NCBI RefSeq assembly: GCF_003369915.1
Contig: NC_046675.1
Coordinates: 6,758,001-6,822,000 of the forward strand
Source: Drosophila miranda
Lineage: Eukaryota > Arthropoda > Insecta > Diptera > Drosophilidae
Reading direction: 5' to 3'
DNA length: 64,000 nucleotides
Shown piece after piece: positions 46,425 through 58,743 of this stretch (position 1 is its first letter; each line of letters starts with the position of its first letter). The notes beneath the pieces are model-generated. The model worked only from the letters and a program-made list of their open reading frames with translations, ran no database searches and was not told where the DNA came from. Made by a program: the position numbers and the translations under genes.

Positions 46425-47456
46425 ACGTTGTGAGTTGCTGCGGAGACCGCAACTCTACGGCAGACGCCGCTAATATTAAACTGCGTAGCTGCGTAAGCTG
46501 CGTAGCCACTGCAAATTGATTTGTTCCTATTGGCTATAAAAATTATCTGATCTGATCCAGATTCAGCAATCTGATAGACATGGTCATTATCTATGATTCT
46601 GCGTTTTTAGTTTTCTCGAATGTGCAATATTGTGGATGCAACCGATTTTCGTCCTTTGTGGGGGCGGAAAAGGGTGGGGCGAAATTCTGAGATATACGTT
46701 TTATAGTGAGATCTAACAGAAGTGCGGATACCAAATTTGGTTACTCAAGCCTTAATAGTCTCTGAGATTTGTGGATGCCCCAGAATTTCATCCTTTGCGG
46801 GGGCGGAAGGGGGTGTGGCGAAATTTGGACACGAAACGGTCAAGGTCCGATATCACAGGAGTGTGGATACCAAATTTGGTTGCTCTGGCTCTTATAGGTT
46901 CTGAGATCCTTGAACTCATATTTTGCAATTGGCAAAGCCGACCATGAAACCTGTGTGTTAGAGAGAGACAGAGCGAGAAAGAATGAAATTGTTTTCTTGA
47001 TTCTGGCTATAATAATTATACGATCTGGTTCAGATTTTACACTCTAGAACATATAGTCATCCTCTACGATTCTGCGTTTTTGGTTTTATCGTATCTTTAA
47101 AAATGTGGATGCCACAGATTTTCGTCCTTTGTGGGGGCGGAAGTGGGCGGGGCGAAGTTTTCAAATATTTTTGTAGCAGTGACATATTACAGAAGTCTGG
47201 ATCCAAAACATCGTTGCTCTAGATCTTATAGTCTTTGAGCACTAGGCGCTGAAGGGGACGGACGGACGGACGGACGGACAGACGGACAGACGGACAGACA
47301 GACAGGGCTCAATCGACTCGGCTATTGATGCTGATCAAAAATATATATACTTTATGGGGTCGGAAACGATTCCTTCTGGACGTTACACACATCCACTTTT
47401 ACCACAAATCTAATATACCCCAATACTCATTTTGAGTATCGGGTATAAAAATTATA
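46425..47456. mobile_element. long DINE-1-type element with internal sub-repeats and (GGAC)n tract
   Basis: Three sub-repeats share gtggatgc..cagattttcgtcctttg-like, gggggcgga and ccaaatttggtt words, starting near 46631, 46771 and 47105. A GGAC/GACA run lies at 47260-47304, followed by tcgactcggctattgatgctg, a TA-rich spot and tttatggggtcggaaacg, ending near GAGTATCGGGTATAAAAA. GTCY-type tracts beside TA repeats are known for mini-me/DINE-1 elements. The extra sub-repeats make this copy longer than the one at 31.7 kb. Confidence 0.6.
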
Positions 47457-48175
47457 CTCGTGACGCAACAACCTGCGTTTGCCAAAGTAAACGCCTACTC
47501 TGCGTCACCGTCGATAAGTATTGATCTTGACATTATCATATTTGCGGCAATATAATAACGTAATATGGCCAATGACTGATTCAAAATGTTATCCTAAGGA
47601 TTTTACCCAGTTTAATCAGTTGTAGACGAACTCTTTAAGCGATAAGACCGAGAGTTCTCATACGGTTCTCAACATTCCTTGTCGTAATGGTTTTATTATC
47701 AAATTTAAAGCCTTCGGTGGTAGTACGAGTATTTTATGATGTAAGGAATATACATTCAAATAATAATTAAATTCATGCCGAGATCCGAATGATTAGTGTT
47801 TTGCGATTCAGGTGGAGAAAGAGACAAAATATTGTATCATTAATGTAATTATGCCATTTATGTCAGATAAGATTGGGTGGACAGTTCTTCGTAAACCGCT
47901 GATGCTTGTGCAAACAGCAATGCAGCTGAAACCAAACGTTATGCCATCATCTTATCTAGCAGAGTGATACTGCAGGCTAATATTTCAGGACTGTATGGAT
48001 TGGTAGCTGATTACGGAAGGAGTAAATCACCGCCATGGAGCCTTATCGGAGCGATGTCGTTCATGCCTATCGCCGGCCAATCTATACACAGGGGAACTCT
48101 ATCTAGGCCCAAATAAAAATTTTAAAGCCTTAGATTAGCCGCTGATAACAAAGACAAAGTCGCCAAACGCCTCTC

Positions 48176-48183
48176 TATATATA
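48176..48183 (+). promoter_or_regulatory. TATA box of AP4
   Basis: TATATATA, about 30 bp before an initiator-like ATTTAGTTG near 48207. A 5' UTR intron probably follows, 48287-48372 (AAA/GTGAGT ... CCCTCAG), ending five bases before the AP4 ATG. Confidence 0.55.
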
Positions 48184-48377
48184 CTAGAACCCATTCGAAG
48201 CGGCATTTAGTTGTCGAATCGCGTGCAGAGTAGCGGTTGATTTATCGTGTACCCACACCCACGGCCTGCAATTTTAACCGATCAAAGTGAGTGCTCAGCA
48301 AGTGATTTAAGGCCTATTGTGCTCTCTGGCAAATTTTGGATACGTGATCACTCGAACCCTTTTGTCCCTCAGGCGAA

Positions 48378-51300
48378 ATGTCTGCCCTGCGCTTGGCCGT
48401 CCTTGTGGCAGCCTGCCTGTCCCTTGCCTCAGCCGGGACACGGCAACTTAAGCTGGACGTTCAGCCGCCAGCCACCTTGGCCACGGAGCTCGCTGATTAC
48501 CGGCTGTCGGAGCACATTACTCCTGTCAGCTACAACATCACTCTGCGACCCTATCTACTGGTAAACGATACCAAGCGATTCACATTTGATGGCGAGGTTT
48601 GGATTGAGGTCATACCAAAGCAGGCCACGACTGAAGTGCATCTCCACTCGAAAAATCTCACCTACTCGGTCTCCCAGTACTGGGCAAAGCCGGCGGCAGG
48701 TGTTGCGAATCCCACGCCCTCCAACTTCCAGGCTCTCAATGTAACCAATTCGGATACTGATATCGTCGTGCTGACAACGGCCGCTAACCTTACGGCAAAT
48801 CAGTCCTACATCCTTCACTTTGTCTACACGGGTCTAATGCAGGATGATATGCATGGTTTCTATCGCAGCTCATATGTGGACGATAACAACGAGACCAAGT
48901 GCGTTCATATCTAATCTGTGTGGGTGTAGATTGGATCTAATGTGGTGGATTCTTCTTTCAGATGGCTGGGCTCCACTCAGTTCCAGACGAATCACGCCCG
49001 CCGCGCCTTCCCCAGCTTCGACGAGCCCCAGTTCAAGGCCACCTTCAATGTCACACTGAAGCGCCACTACACGTTCAACACTGTCAGTAACACCCGACTG
49101 CTGGGATCCTACCCGAGCACAGAGAGGCAAGTTTTTTAACCCTCGATCAGCAGACGGTTTGCTTACCTTTCCAATCGATTCCCAATCCTCCCCCCTCCCT
49201 GCAGTGGCTACTATGAGGATGTGTACAACACGACGCCAAAGATGTCTACCTATATTCTGGCCTTTATCATTTCCGAGTTCACAGCCCGCAAGGACGAACA
49301 GTTCGGTGTGCTGGCCCGCCCCGAATACTATTCCCAGACCCAGTACATCTACAATGTGGGTCGCAAGATCCTCGAAGAGATTGGCAAATACGTGGACCTG
49401 GACTACTACACCCTGGGCAACGACAAGATGGATATGGCTGCCATTCCCGATTTTTCAGCGGGAGCCATGGAGAACTGGGGTCTGCTCACCTACAGGGAGC
49501 GCAGTCTCCTGGTGGATGAGTCGGCCACCACTTTGGCCTCTCGCCAGTCCATTGCCGCTGTGGTCGCCCACGAGCAGGCGCACATGTGGTTCGGAGATTT
49601 GGTCACCTGCCAGTGGTGGAGCTACACCTGGTTGAACGAGGGTTTCGCCAGATACTTCCAGTACTTTGGCACCGCCTTCGTGGAAGATGAGTGGGAGCTG
49701 GAGAAGCAGTTCGTGGTTGACCAGATCCAGTCGGTGATGTCCATGGACTCGACCAATGCCACCAACCCATTGAGCGATGAAAATACCTACACCCCGTCCG
49801 ATCTCAGCCGCATGTTCAACAGCATCTCCTACAACAAGGGAGCCACTTTCATTCGCATGATCGAGCACCTCATGGGACCTGAAGATTTCCGAAAGTCGCT
49901 TCAGGAGTACCTAAAGCAATAGTAAGTACTTTGCAGGATCTCGCTCCAAAGTTTTTACTAAGAAAATTCTTTCGCCCCCAGCTCATACCAATCCGCATTG
50001 CCAGAGTATTTGCTGAAGTCCTGGCAGCAGAACTGGAACGAGAGCAGACATAAGGCCAGTTCGGAGGAAATCTTCAATAGCTTCACTACCCAGGTGGGCT
50101 ACCCCCTGGTCACCGCCAATATGGCCGCCGATGGCTTGAATGTGTCCTTTAGCCAGAAGCGGTTCCTGCTGAAGGCGAACGACGGTGCCAATGCCAGCAT
50201 CGAGTACACCATCCCAATCACCTACTCGAACAACCTCAATAACAACTTTGTCAACACCACGCCCAAGTTTATCCTCAATCCCAGCACAACGATGACGGTC
50301 CTTTTCAACAATTCCCTCACCTGGATTATTGCCAATGTCCAGCAGACGGGCTACTACCGCGTCAACTACACGGAGGCCAACTGGCGCGCCATTAGGACTG
50401 CTCTGTTTGCGACTAATTGGACTGGCATTCACGAGATCAACCGCGCCCAAGTGGTCGATGATCTCTTCAACTTGGCCCGGGCCAGCTACCTTCACTACGG
50501 CCTGGCCCTGGAGGTGCTGGAATACCTGGAAACGGAGGTCAACTATATTCCCTGGACGTCGGCCTTCAACGGTTTCAACTATCTCGCTATTCGCCTGGGC
50601 AACGACACGGCGAGCTTTGGTGGCTACATTCAGGACCTGACCAGCAAGGCCTACCAGAAGCTCGGCTTCAACGAGACCTCTACCGACAGTGCGCTGGACA
50701 TTTACCTACGCACTAAGGTCCTGTCCTGGGCCTGCCGTTACGGCAGCGCCGACTGCATCCGTCAAGCTAAGAGTTACTTCAATTCCCTGACCACCGTGCC
50801 CAAGAATATTCGCGCCACCGTCTACTGTGTGGGTCTGCGCGAAGGTGGATCTGCGGAGTTCGAGGCCCTGTACCAGAAGTTCAAGACAGAGACGGTTGCA
50901 ACCGAGGAGACTCTGCTGCAGAATTCTTTCGGCTGCGTCAAGGGCGATGCACTGATCACACGCGTCTTCAACCTGGTACTTTCAGACGAGATTCGTCTAC
51001 AGGACAAGTCCTCTGTTCTGGCCACGCTCTACACGGAGAACAACGAGAACGTCAGCCCAGTCTTTGCTCTGGTCGCAAAGGAGTATGAGGCTCTGGCCAC
51101 AGCGTAAGAATCCCTAGCCACATATACCTAAACTCTCATCACTAACTTTGCCATTTTTTCCTCCACAGAATGGGTGGATACTCGGCAGTGGCCACGGTCA
51201 TCTCAAACATTGCTACCCGCTTCACCGAGCAGAAGCAGTACGAAGATCTGCAGACCTTCAACAAGGACCACAGCTCCAAGTTCGGCAGCTCTGCGGCTAC

Positions 51301-51466
51301 TCTGGCTGCAGCTGAGGTGACAGTCCGGGAGAACCTGGAGTGGTCCGAGGATAAGCTGCACATCTTCCGCTCCTATCTGGCTGTGCGAGGCGGTAGCGCC
51401 ATGGCCAGCGCCTTCAGCGCTTTCACCATCCTCATGGTGGCCCTGGCCACACTGTTGCGTCAGTAA
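48378..51466 (+). CDS. AP4: GPI-anchored M1 aminopeptidase with a GC-AG intron
   Basis: Exons 48378-48898, 48962-49126, 49205-49921, 49982-51103 and 51169-51466 give 940 aa. Signal MSALRLAVLVAACLSLASA; ADYRLSEHITPVSYNITL opens the beta domain. GAMEN 315-319, HEQAH from H351, E374 in NEGFA are complete. The C-terminus after MASAF is hydrophobic (SAFTILMVALATLLRQ), read as a GPI signal. Intron 2 begins with GC (AGAG/GCAAGT) rather than GT. The reading frame and the matching GT intron in AP5 fix this choice, because the nearby GT would break the frame. The last intron is in phase 2, as in AP5 but unlike AP1 and AP2, so AP4 and AP5 form a subgroup. An AATAAA near 51542 is a likely poly(A) signal. 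Confidence 0.9.
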
Positions 51467-54123
51467 GCACATGGCTAGACTTTAATGTCATCCACTTTAA
51501 TATCAACCCATAAAAGTATTTGTACACTTAGCACAACCACCAATAAAAAACACAATTTTCAGATAAGATGCGACAAGTTGTATATTCATATTTGAAACTA
51601 AGCCTTCTCCGAGCAGCTAACGACAAAATCGATTACACTCAAGAGTTTGCCATCTGATTAGCACCATTAGCGTTGTGCTTTAATTGAAAGATTCAATTCT
51701 ACGAACAATATTAACGTTATACCCGTATTAGCGAACTTTTATGTTGATTGCTATCGCTAAAGATTCGATCGTCATAAATTCGTATGGGCGCACAGTGGCG
51801 ATCACGACGAAAAGAGGTGGCAAAAGTTCAACATTTTTTTTAGCTCTTTGGATACATTAAATACACGCATCTAATAAAGAATTTTCCTGAGTTCTTAAAA
51901 ATTAAACTCGGACTTTTAGTTTAGAAGATATGAGCACTTAAAGTATAAAATTATTTCAGTATTTTTAACTTTTATTCAAATACTGCATCTTTCAGGTGGA
52001 AAAAAAAGTAAACCATGTAACGTATGATTCAGTTCTTGGTATCCTTTATTAGTTGCATTAATTCTTAGGAAAACTTTTTAAGAATATGGTCAGTTACATA
52101 AGCAGTTGTTTAGAAATACTTGTTTTGCAAACCATCTAAAATTTAGGCTAGTTTTTAGCTTTGACTGTTACTGACAGGTAAATTGGTATAGAAGCCAAAC
52201 GGCTCGAAAGCGCAGAAAAGGCTTTTAGACTTAAGTAATAAATAGTTCAAAAAACATATACCAAAAATATCTCGGAAAAATTTAGGGATATATTTTTGTA
52301 AAGTCCAGTCAAAGTTGAAAAACTGGTCAAATCCATATGCTCAGGTACACCCAATATTAGAATAATTTTCCAATCCGCGCTACCTCTATTATGTTGTTGG
52401 TCATGAATGAATATGCAGGCTACAATTTCTCCCTTTACCTGTCTTTCTGACTAGGTTTTGCATGCAAGAATTAGATGTATGGAGTTAATTTTAAAACTTG
52501 CATGTACCAATCCGCGAGGAGGAGAATCTTTTGACAACAGCACACCAGCCAAGGAAATACAAAAGACTAGCAACAAAATTATGCAACAAAAATTCGTAGA
52601 CAAACTATTACTAAAAGTGGACTGCCCTAAACAAGGATTTGGAAACAAAAACGATGGCAACTCATCACTGACATTTTTGGAGAAATACGAAATTACTGCA
52701 GAAATAAATGGGGTGTATAATGACATCAAAAGCTTAGGTGTCATTTTGAATATTTGGTGAATATGCCTCGAAGACTGCAGAGGTGTTACTGGAAAAATAT
52801 CCTGAAAAGAAGCTAACTCCCACGCTTCATAAAATTCTGACACAAGGTCAAATTATAATTGAACATCAGAGCCTACCAATTGGAGAGATGTCAGAGGAAG
52901 CCCAGGAAACGAGAAACAAAGATTACAAAAAATACGTGCAAGACATCACGAATTAAGCAAAACCAAGACCTTGTCAACATTTTGGCAGCCTCTTCAGATC
53001 AATAGATATGTATGTGAGATCACAAATTAAGTCGGTAAGCAGTTGTTCTTCAGAAATGATAAGTTCATTAGATATTCCTCCCACTAAACAGGAAGTAAAG
53101 GATTATTTTACAGAAATAAAAAAACCAATCATTTTTCAAAATAGAAAAAAAAATAGTTTTCTTGTTTTAAATTTATTTAAATTAGGTTAAGTTAAAAATT
53201 AAAAAAAAAGAATAATATTTTATAGTAAAAACTAGCATTAAAAGTACTTTATCGTTAAAAAAAAATAGAGCATTTTACATAGGAAAATATTTACCGACAA
53301 CAAAGTTCAACTTGAACTTATTATTGTGAAGCTTTTAGACACTGAAGCATCATTTACTTTATCAGATTAATTTTTGAAAGATTTTTCTTTCAAATGCAGT
53401 TTGTTTCATGGAGATATCTTTATTTGTTCAGAAGTTTGTAATTTAGCAAGCTGAAACGGCGGAATTCCCCACTGTGCGGCGTTGTAAACTTGTCAGTCCT
53501 TTTGATCGCCTGTTAAGTTCGTGGAACTGATAGTTTAGGTTCTTTTTGGTTTTTCCGCTTTGTAGTTGAATGAATAATGCTACCGAATTATTTTGTATTG
53601 CGATAATTCAATTCGTTATCTTTGGGGGGTTTCTTCACACAAAAACTGTAACCAATGGGTCGTAAATTCATGTCAATATTTTAAACTATTTTCTTAGAAC
53701 AAGATTACGTTCTTCTTTATCTTTATCTTCTTAGCAACGATGGCATAAAAAAAGCACGAATTTCGGTTGTATTTTAATGATATCATTCATTGATTTCTTT
53801 TATCGTTCGATGTCATAAGTTCATATCTATATTGTTAAACGTATTGCCGACTTGAAGTTAATTGATTTATATTATTGCTATCAATCAATTAAAACGAGAT
53901 ATTCACGAACGCGAAAGAAGAGCTGGGAGTATCTGATCGCTGTTCATGAAACACACAAAAAATAAAGAGAGGTGTGGCTGGCTGCATGCCTAATCGGATC
54001 AATGTCGGAGAGTCCATAATCTAATCATCAGTGAATGACACCTGTGCTCGGGGGACTTTTATTTGAGTTTTCGACGTTCGGTGCGAGTTCTGTTCATTCC
54101 TCAGTACCAAAGCTTCTGTCGTC
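51467..54123. other. AT-rich spacer between AP4 and AP5
   Basis: Very AT-rich. It contains a Transib-like transposase relic (52458-52995). On either side are long A/T runs without recognised features. The AP5 leader region, with CTTTTATTTG near 54056 and TCAGTACC near 54102, closes it. Confidence 0.55.
52458..52995 (+). mobile_element. broken DNA transposon relic, Transib-like transposase C-terminal region
   Basis: Two frames together cover about 160 codons. Frame 1 gives KQGFGNKNDGNSSLTFLEK and IKSLGVIL. After a frame change come LHKILTQGQ, LPIGEMSEEAQETRNKDYKKY and NQDLVNILAASSDQ. The block IG.(L/M)SEEAQE.RNKDY..Y followed by NQD..N.L..SSD resembles the catalytic-glutamate region of Transib transposases, the family related to RAG1. 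The copy is short and frameshifted, lacks the N-terminal part, and shows no obvious terminal inverted repeats. The superfamily call is from remembered motifs. Confidence 0.5.
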
Positions 54124-57100
54124 ATGAACAGATGGGGAAAACGGACTGGCTTGCGGTTGGGGCTGGCGCTGCTGCTGATAGGCGTCTGTGCTGGTGCCGA
54201 TTACCGACTGGGAGGCAGCGTTGTGCCCTCCTTCTATAACCTTACCATCGACGTACTCAGTAATGCCGATGAACCGACTGTTTTCAATGGAGAAGTCAGC
54301 ATAGCTCTGCAGGTGGTTGGCACCACAGAGGTTCGGCAAATCACACTACACAAAGACGCCATCGACATAGAAGAATGCTGGCTATACAACGAGTCCGGTG
54401 ATCAAGTGCAGCCGATAGATAGTAGTCAGCTGATATATGAGGAGGCGACCCAGCAACTGACGGTGCCACTATCTCAGGCACTGGCCAATGGGGCTTACAC
54501 GCTGGGGTTCAAGTATACCGGTAAAATACGTACAGACATGGCCGGACTCTTCTCCGCCAGCTACGTGGAGCAGGATACAGGCAAGACCAAGTGGCTGGCT
54601 GTAACCCAAATGCAGAGAATCAATGCTCGCCTAGTGTTTCCCTGCTTTGATGAGCCTGCCTTCAAGGCACAGTTCCAGTTGCATATCGTCAGACCTTCCG
54701 GCTATGAGGCTATTAGCAACACGAAGCTATTATATTCATCAGCGGAAAGGTGAGTACCGAACTGCCTCAATGTCTCGCCAGTACACAAATGTCATTTGAT
54801 TTTAGCGAGGATCGCTTTGTCGATCACTTCGAGGTGACTCCCGCCATGTCCACATATCTGCTGGCCTTCATTATCGCCGAGTACACGGCACGCGGCAATG
54901 TCAGCGAATTTGCAGTGCTGACACGCCCAGAATTTTACAACAAAACGGAGTTCAGCTTCCAGGTCGGACAGCGGGTGGTAGCCGCCTATGATGAACTTTT
55001 CCAGCAGCCGTACGCCTCTCTGGGCAACGATGTCCTGCAGTATGCCACATCGCCGCGGTTCCCTCACAATGGCATGGAGAACTGGGGGCTTATTATCTAC
55101 AGGTGAGTTGAAAGAACGAAGAATTAAGAACGAGTATTAAGAGTATGGAATCTTTACTTCTCTTTATCAAAGCGACGATGTTTTGGTCAAGGAACTAGGC
55201 TACACGGATGGCTGGTCGGACAAGGAGTTCACAATACGGATCATAGCCCACGAGACGTCGCATATGTGGTTTGGTGACAGCGTCACCTTCTCCTGGTGGA
55301 GCTACTTCTGGCTAAACGAAGCCTTTGCCCGCTACTACGAGTACTTCATGGCACATCAGGTGAGACAGGGGTCTTCACAAAATTATAAGACAAGCAGCGC
55401 TAATGCATCCGATTCCCGTATATATGCAGCTCTATCCTGAGTATCGGTTAGATGAGCAATTTGTGGTGCGACAAATGCAGCTTATTTTTGCCACAGATGC
55501 AGTGAACAGCACCCAGCCCATGACAAGCCCGGAGGCGAGCATCCAAACGCCTTCACAGATTGGCTACAAGTTCAGCAGCATTGCCTATGCGAAGGGAGCG
55601 TGCATTGTCCGTATGTGGCGCAATGTGATGGGGGCCAATAACTTCGATACAGCCATCCGGAACTACCTAAAGCAGAAGTAAGTGACAGACAACACGTGAT
55701 CCAAACTCAAGGGAGCCCCTCTGACTTTCTTCTCTCGGCAGCCACTTGGGCAATACAAGGCCAAACGATTTGTTTTACCACCTTATCGAAAACTGGCCCG
55801 CGGACCAGTATGTTAATCAGGAGCACTTTTTGTCTGACTTCACAGAGCAAGTGGGCTATCCCATGCTGATAGTGAATGCGTCACGGAACAACCACGTCGT
55901 TTACGTGGAGCAACAGCGTTTCCTCCTCAATCGTGGGGACGGAAGCGATCCCGATCTGAGGTACACAGTGCCCATAACCTATGCTACGAATCTGGCGCCC
56001 GACTTCGAAAACCTTACGCCCAAAATCTACCACCATAAGCCTGTGGACATAGTAAAACTTTCCTTCGAGGAGGAGGCCATCGATTGGATCGTCCTCAACC
56101 TGAAGCAGTCCAACTATTATCGGGTGCTCTACGATAAGCCTCTTTTGGACAGTCTTCAGGTGGCCCTGTCCTCCTCCAACCACAGTGGCGTGCCCGTGGA
56201 GAACCGGGCCCAGATTGTCGACGATCTTTTCAACTTCGCTCGTGTGGGCTACATCGACTACGCGAATGTGTTCGAATTCATGGAGTACCTAAGCCAGGAC
56301 GTCGATTATGTGCCCTGGTACGCCACGTACCAAGGACTACAGTTCGTTGCAAAGCGTCTACCACTGAATAATTTGCCAAACTTCAAAAAGTACCTGAGCG
56401 ACATCACAGACGCAGTTTTTGCCAAGCTGGGTGTAACCTGGAGTCCCGACGACACAGTGCTGGATGTCTACAATCGAAACAATCTTGTGGGTTGGCTGTG
56501 CAGGTACCAGGCCAGAGATTGCAACCAATTGGTGGCGGATAAATTCACCAACGACTTCGCGAAACCTTCGCCTGACTACCGGCAGACCTTCTACTGCGCT
56601 GCCGCCCGATCCGAGAGCTACGAGCACGTGATGCAGTTCTATCGAGAAGAGACCAATCCCAAGGAGCGAGAACTCCTCTGGGCAGCTGCCAGCTGTACGA
56701 GGTCCTACTTGGCACACTACCAAAACGAGATACTGGCCAACGGCAGCACAGTGAGCCAAAAGACCATTGCTCTGGCCCAGATGTACGAACAGAATCCTGA
56801 CCTAATCAATCAGATTTTCAACATGTTGGCCGCGAACATCACACAGTTGGCTGAAGCGTAAGTTGCAGCGTACCTTAAAGAGATATTTTTGTTGAGCTTA
56901 AACGAGTTTGGTTTTTCCACAGCTTGGACAACGACTGGTCAACAACTGCCGTAGTGATAAGCGATCTGGCGGAGTACTTCACCACCCGAGAGCAGCACCA
57001 ACTGCTGAGCAATTTCTACGATAGCAATCACTTGCTCTTTGGCCAGTCGGCATCTGTGCTGAGCAAGGCTCTGGAGACGGTTGACGAAAACGTGCAATGG

Positions 57101-57217
57101 GCCGAGATGCGCCTGAACAGACTGGTCTACTACTTGAGCAAAAGGAATGGCGGACAGCAGTCGGCCCAAGTGCTTGTGATGCTGTTGGCGTTGCCCATGC
57201 TATTGGCCTGGCTCTGA
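54124..57217 (+). CDS. AP5: GPI-anchored M1 aminopeptidase, altered GAMEN motif
   Basis: Exons 54124-54749, 54806-55102, 55173-55359, 55430-55677, 55742-56857 and 56923-57217 give 922 aa. Signal about 1-25 (after a basic MNRWGKR), then ADYRLGGSVVPSFYNLTI. CFDEPAF precedes the catalytic domain. The exopeptidase motif reads NGMEN (297-301) instead of GAMEN, and the upstream AGxPDFxA is replaced by SPRFPH. Zinc ligands are kept: H334 and H338 in HETSH and E357 in NEAFA (normally NEGFA). Activity or specificity may therefore be changed. The C-terminus is hydrophobic (VLVMLLALPMLLAWL), a GPI signal. It has more introns than AP2-AP4. The AATAAA near 57241 lies some 240 bp before the Burs ATG. Confidence 0.88.
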
Positions 57218-57412
57218 TATTTTGTGATTAAGTATAGGAAATAAATGATTAACCCTCCGTCAGGCACAGCGGGATAAATGCTTTTTTCTTGTACGCAATT
57301 ACTAGGCAAAAAGGTTTGGTTAGTGCCCGCTTTATTAGGCCATAATTCATACGGCAAAGCGGCCATTAGAGCGGCGTCCACTGGCCGCGGCACCAGCCAT
57401 GCGAGCCACCTC

Positions 57413-57420
57413 TATAAAAG
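57413..57420 (+). promoter_or_regulatory. TATA box of Burs
   Basis: TATAAAAG about 70 bp upstream of the Burs ATG, only about 195 bp past the AP5 stop. Burs regulatory DNA close to its promoter must therefore lie in or beyond AP5. Confidence 0.7.
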
Positions 57421-57484
57421 ACCCAAAGCGGCAGGCAGCGTTTTCCATTTCCTGTAGCGGAGAATCACGGCAGTGTCACCAAAA

Positions 57485-58134
57485 ATGTTGCGCCACTTGC
57501 TACGCCACGAGAACAACAAAGTGTTTGTCCTGATTCTACTGTACTGCGTCCTGGTCAGCATACTGAAGCTGTGCACCGCTCAGGGTGACAACGCCGTGGC
57601 CCCACCGGAAAATGGTACACGCTATACACACATTAGTTATCGCTTTTGACTTACCCGCTCTGCTCCTTCTACGTCCATTGCAGACATCACGCATCTCGGC
57701 GATGACTGCCAGGTGACGCCAGTAATACATGTGCTCCAGTATCCTGGCTGCGTTCCAAAGCCGATTCCATCATTCGCCTGTGTGGGTCGCTGCGCCAGTT
57801 ACATCCAGGTGAGCCCCTTTTGGTTGTGGGAGTCACAAAATTAAACCTCTCTACACGGATATCTCAGGTATCGGGAAGCAAAATCTGGCAGATGGAACGT
57901 TCCTGCATGTGCTGCCAGGAGTCTGGCGAGCGCGAGGCAGCAGTCTCGCTCTTCTGTCCCAAGGTGAAGCCGGGCGAGCGGAAATTCAAGAAGGTGCTGA
58001 CCAAGGCGCCATTGGAGTGCATGTGCCGTCCGTGCACCTCCATCGAGGAGTCTGGCATTATACCGCAAGAGATAGCCGGCTATTCGGACGAGGGTCCCCT
58101 CAACAATCATTTCCGACGCATTGCACTGCAGTAG
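57485..58134 (+). CDS. Burs: bursicon alpha subunit, cystine-knot neurohormone
   Basis: Exons 57485-57614, 57684-57808 and 57868-58134 give 173 aa, the length I recall for the D. melanogaster protein, with near-identity from DITHLGDDCQVTP to the end (NNHFRRIALQ). A signal peptide covers about 1-33. The mature part is a cystine-knot domain with CVGRC and CMCC motifs, of the DAN/BMP-antagonist type. The product pairs with the Pburs subunit and activates the receptor rickets (LGR2) to drive cuticle tanning and wing expansion after eclosion. The only divergent stretch is the short linker after the signal (QGDNAVAPPEN). Poly(A) signal AATAAA near 58183. It converges on GABA-B-R2. Confidence 0.97.
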
Positions 58135-58743
58135 AGGTAGAGCACATCACAATCACATTCAACTTTGCATAGTAAAATATAAAAATAAACTACATTTGTC
58201 GCAGGTTCTTGTTAATATTTATGTCATATTCTAAAAAGTGAGCTTTGCTTTTCCAAATTTGGTTAAAAGCGGTGGCCAAAAATACTTTTAAATCGACCGC
58301 AAAATTTGGTTTATTTATTCTCTGGAACTTCCCTGAACCGAACTATGTTATGCTGCTTTCGCGCCTAACAGCACCTCGTTCTACTTTATACACGTAGAGT
58401 AACATGAATTCTACCCCAAATGGAATTTCTACGTAGCTTTTACTTGCATTCTACATTAAAAAATGTTAATGTTAGCATAGAAAATGGCGCTTACAGCATA
58501 CATTGATTGGAGCACTGTTATACATGATACTTAGCCGTTTTGTTTGAATGAATATTTTTAGTTTTAATTTATTTCTCAACTATCTCATCAATCATTGCTA
58601 CTAATTCACTAAAATGGTGTGTTCTGCTTCACATATTTAGGTAGTAGACGCATAACGCGAAAATAAAGTTAATCTTTACAGTGTAATTGGATCTAACAAC
58701 AGGAGTACTACCACCCACATCATCCGTAAATGCAGCACTGCTT
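58135..58743. other. convergent 3' intergenic region between Burs and GABA-B-R2
   Basis: Contains the Burs poly(A) signal (AATAAA near 58183) and tttatt words at 58312-58320 and 58567 that read AATAAA on the minus strand for GABA-B-R2. AT-rich, with no other gene seen. Confidence 0.6.

Larger units (their letters stand above)
45441..48286. other. spacer between AP3 and AP4
   Basis: The longest gap in the array. It contains the 46.4-47.4 kb DINE-1-like element. Elsewhere it is AT-rich. The AP4 promoter lies at its right end, with TATATATA at 48176-48183. No coding exon is supported. Confidence 0.55.
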
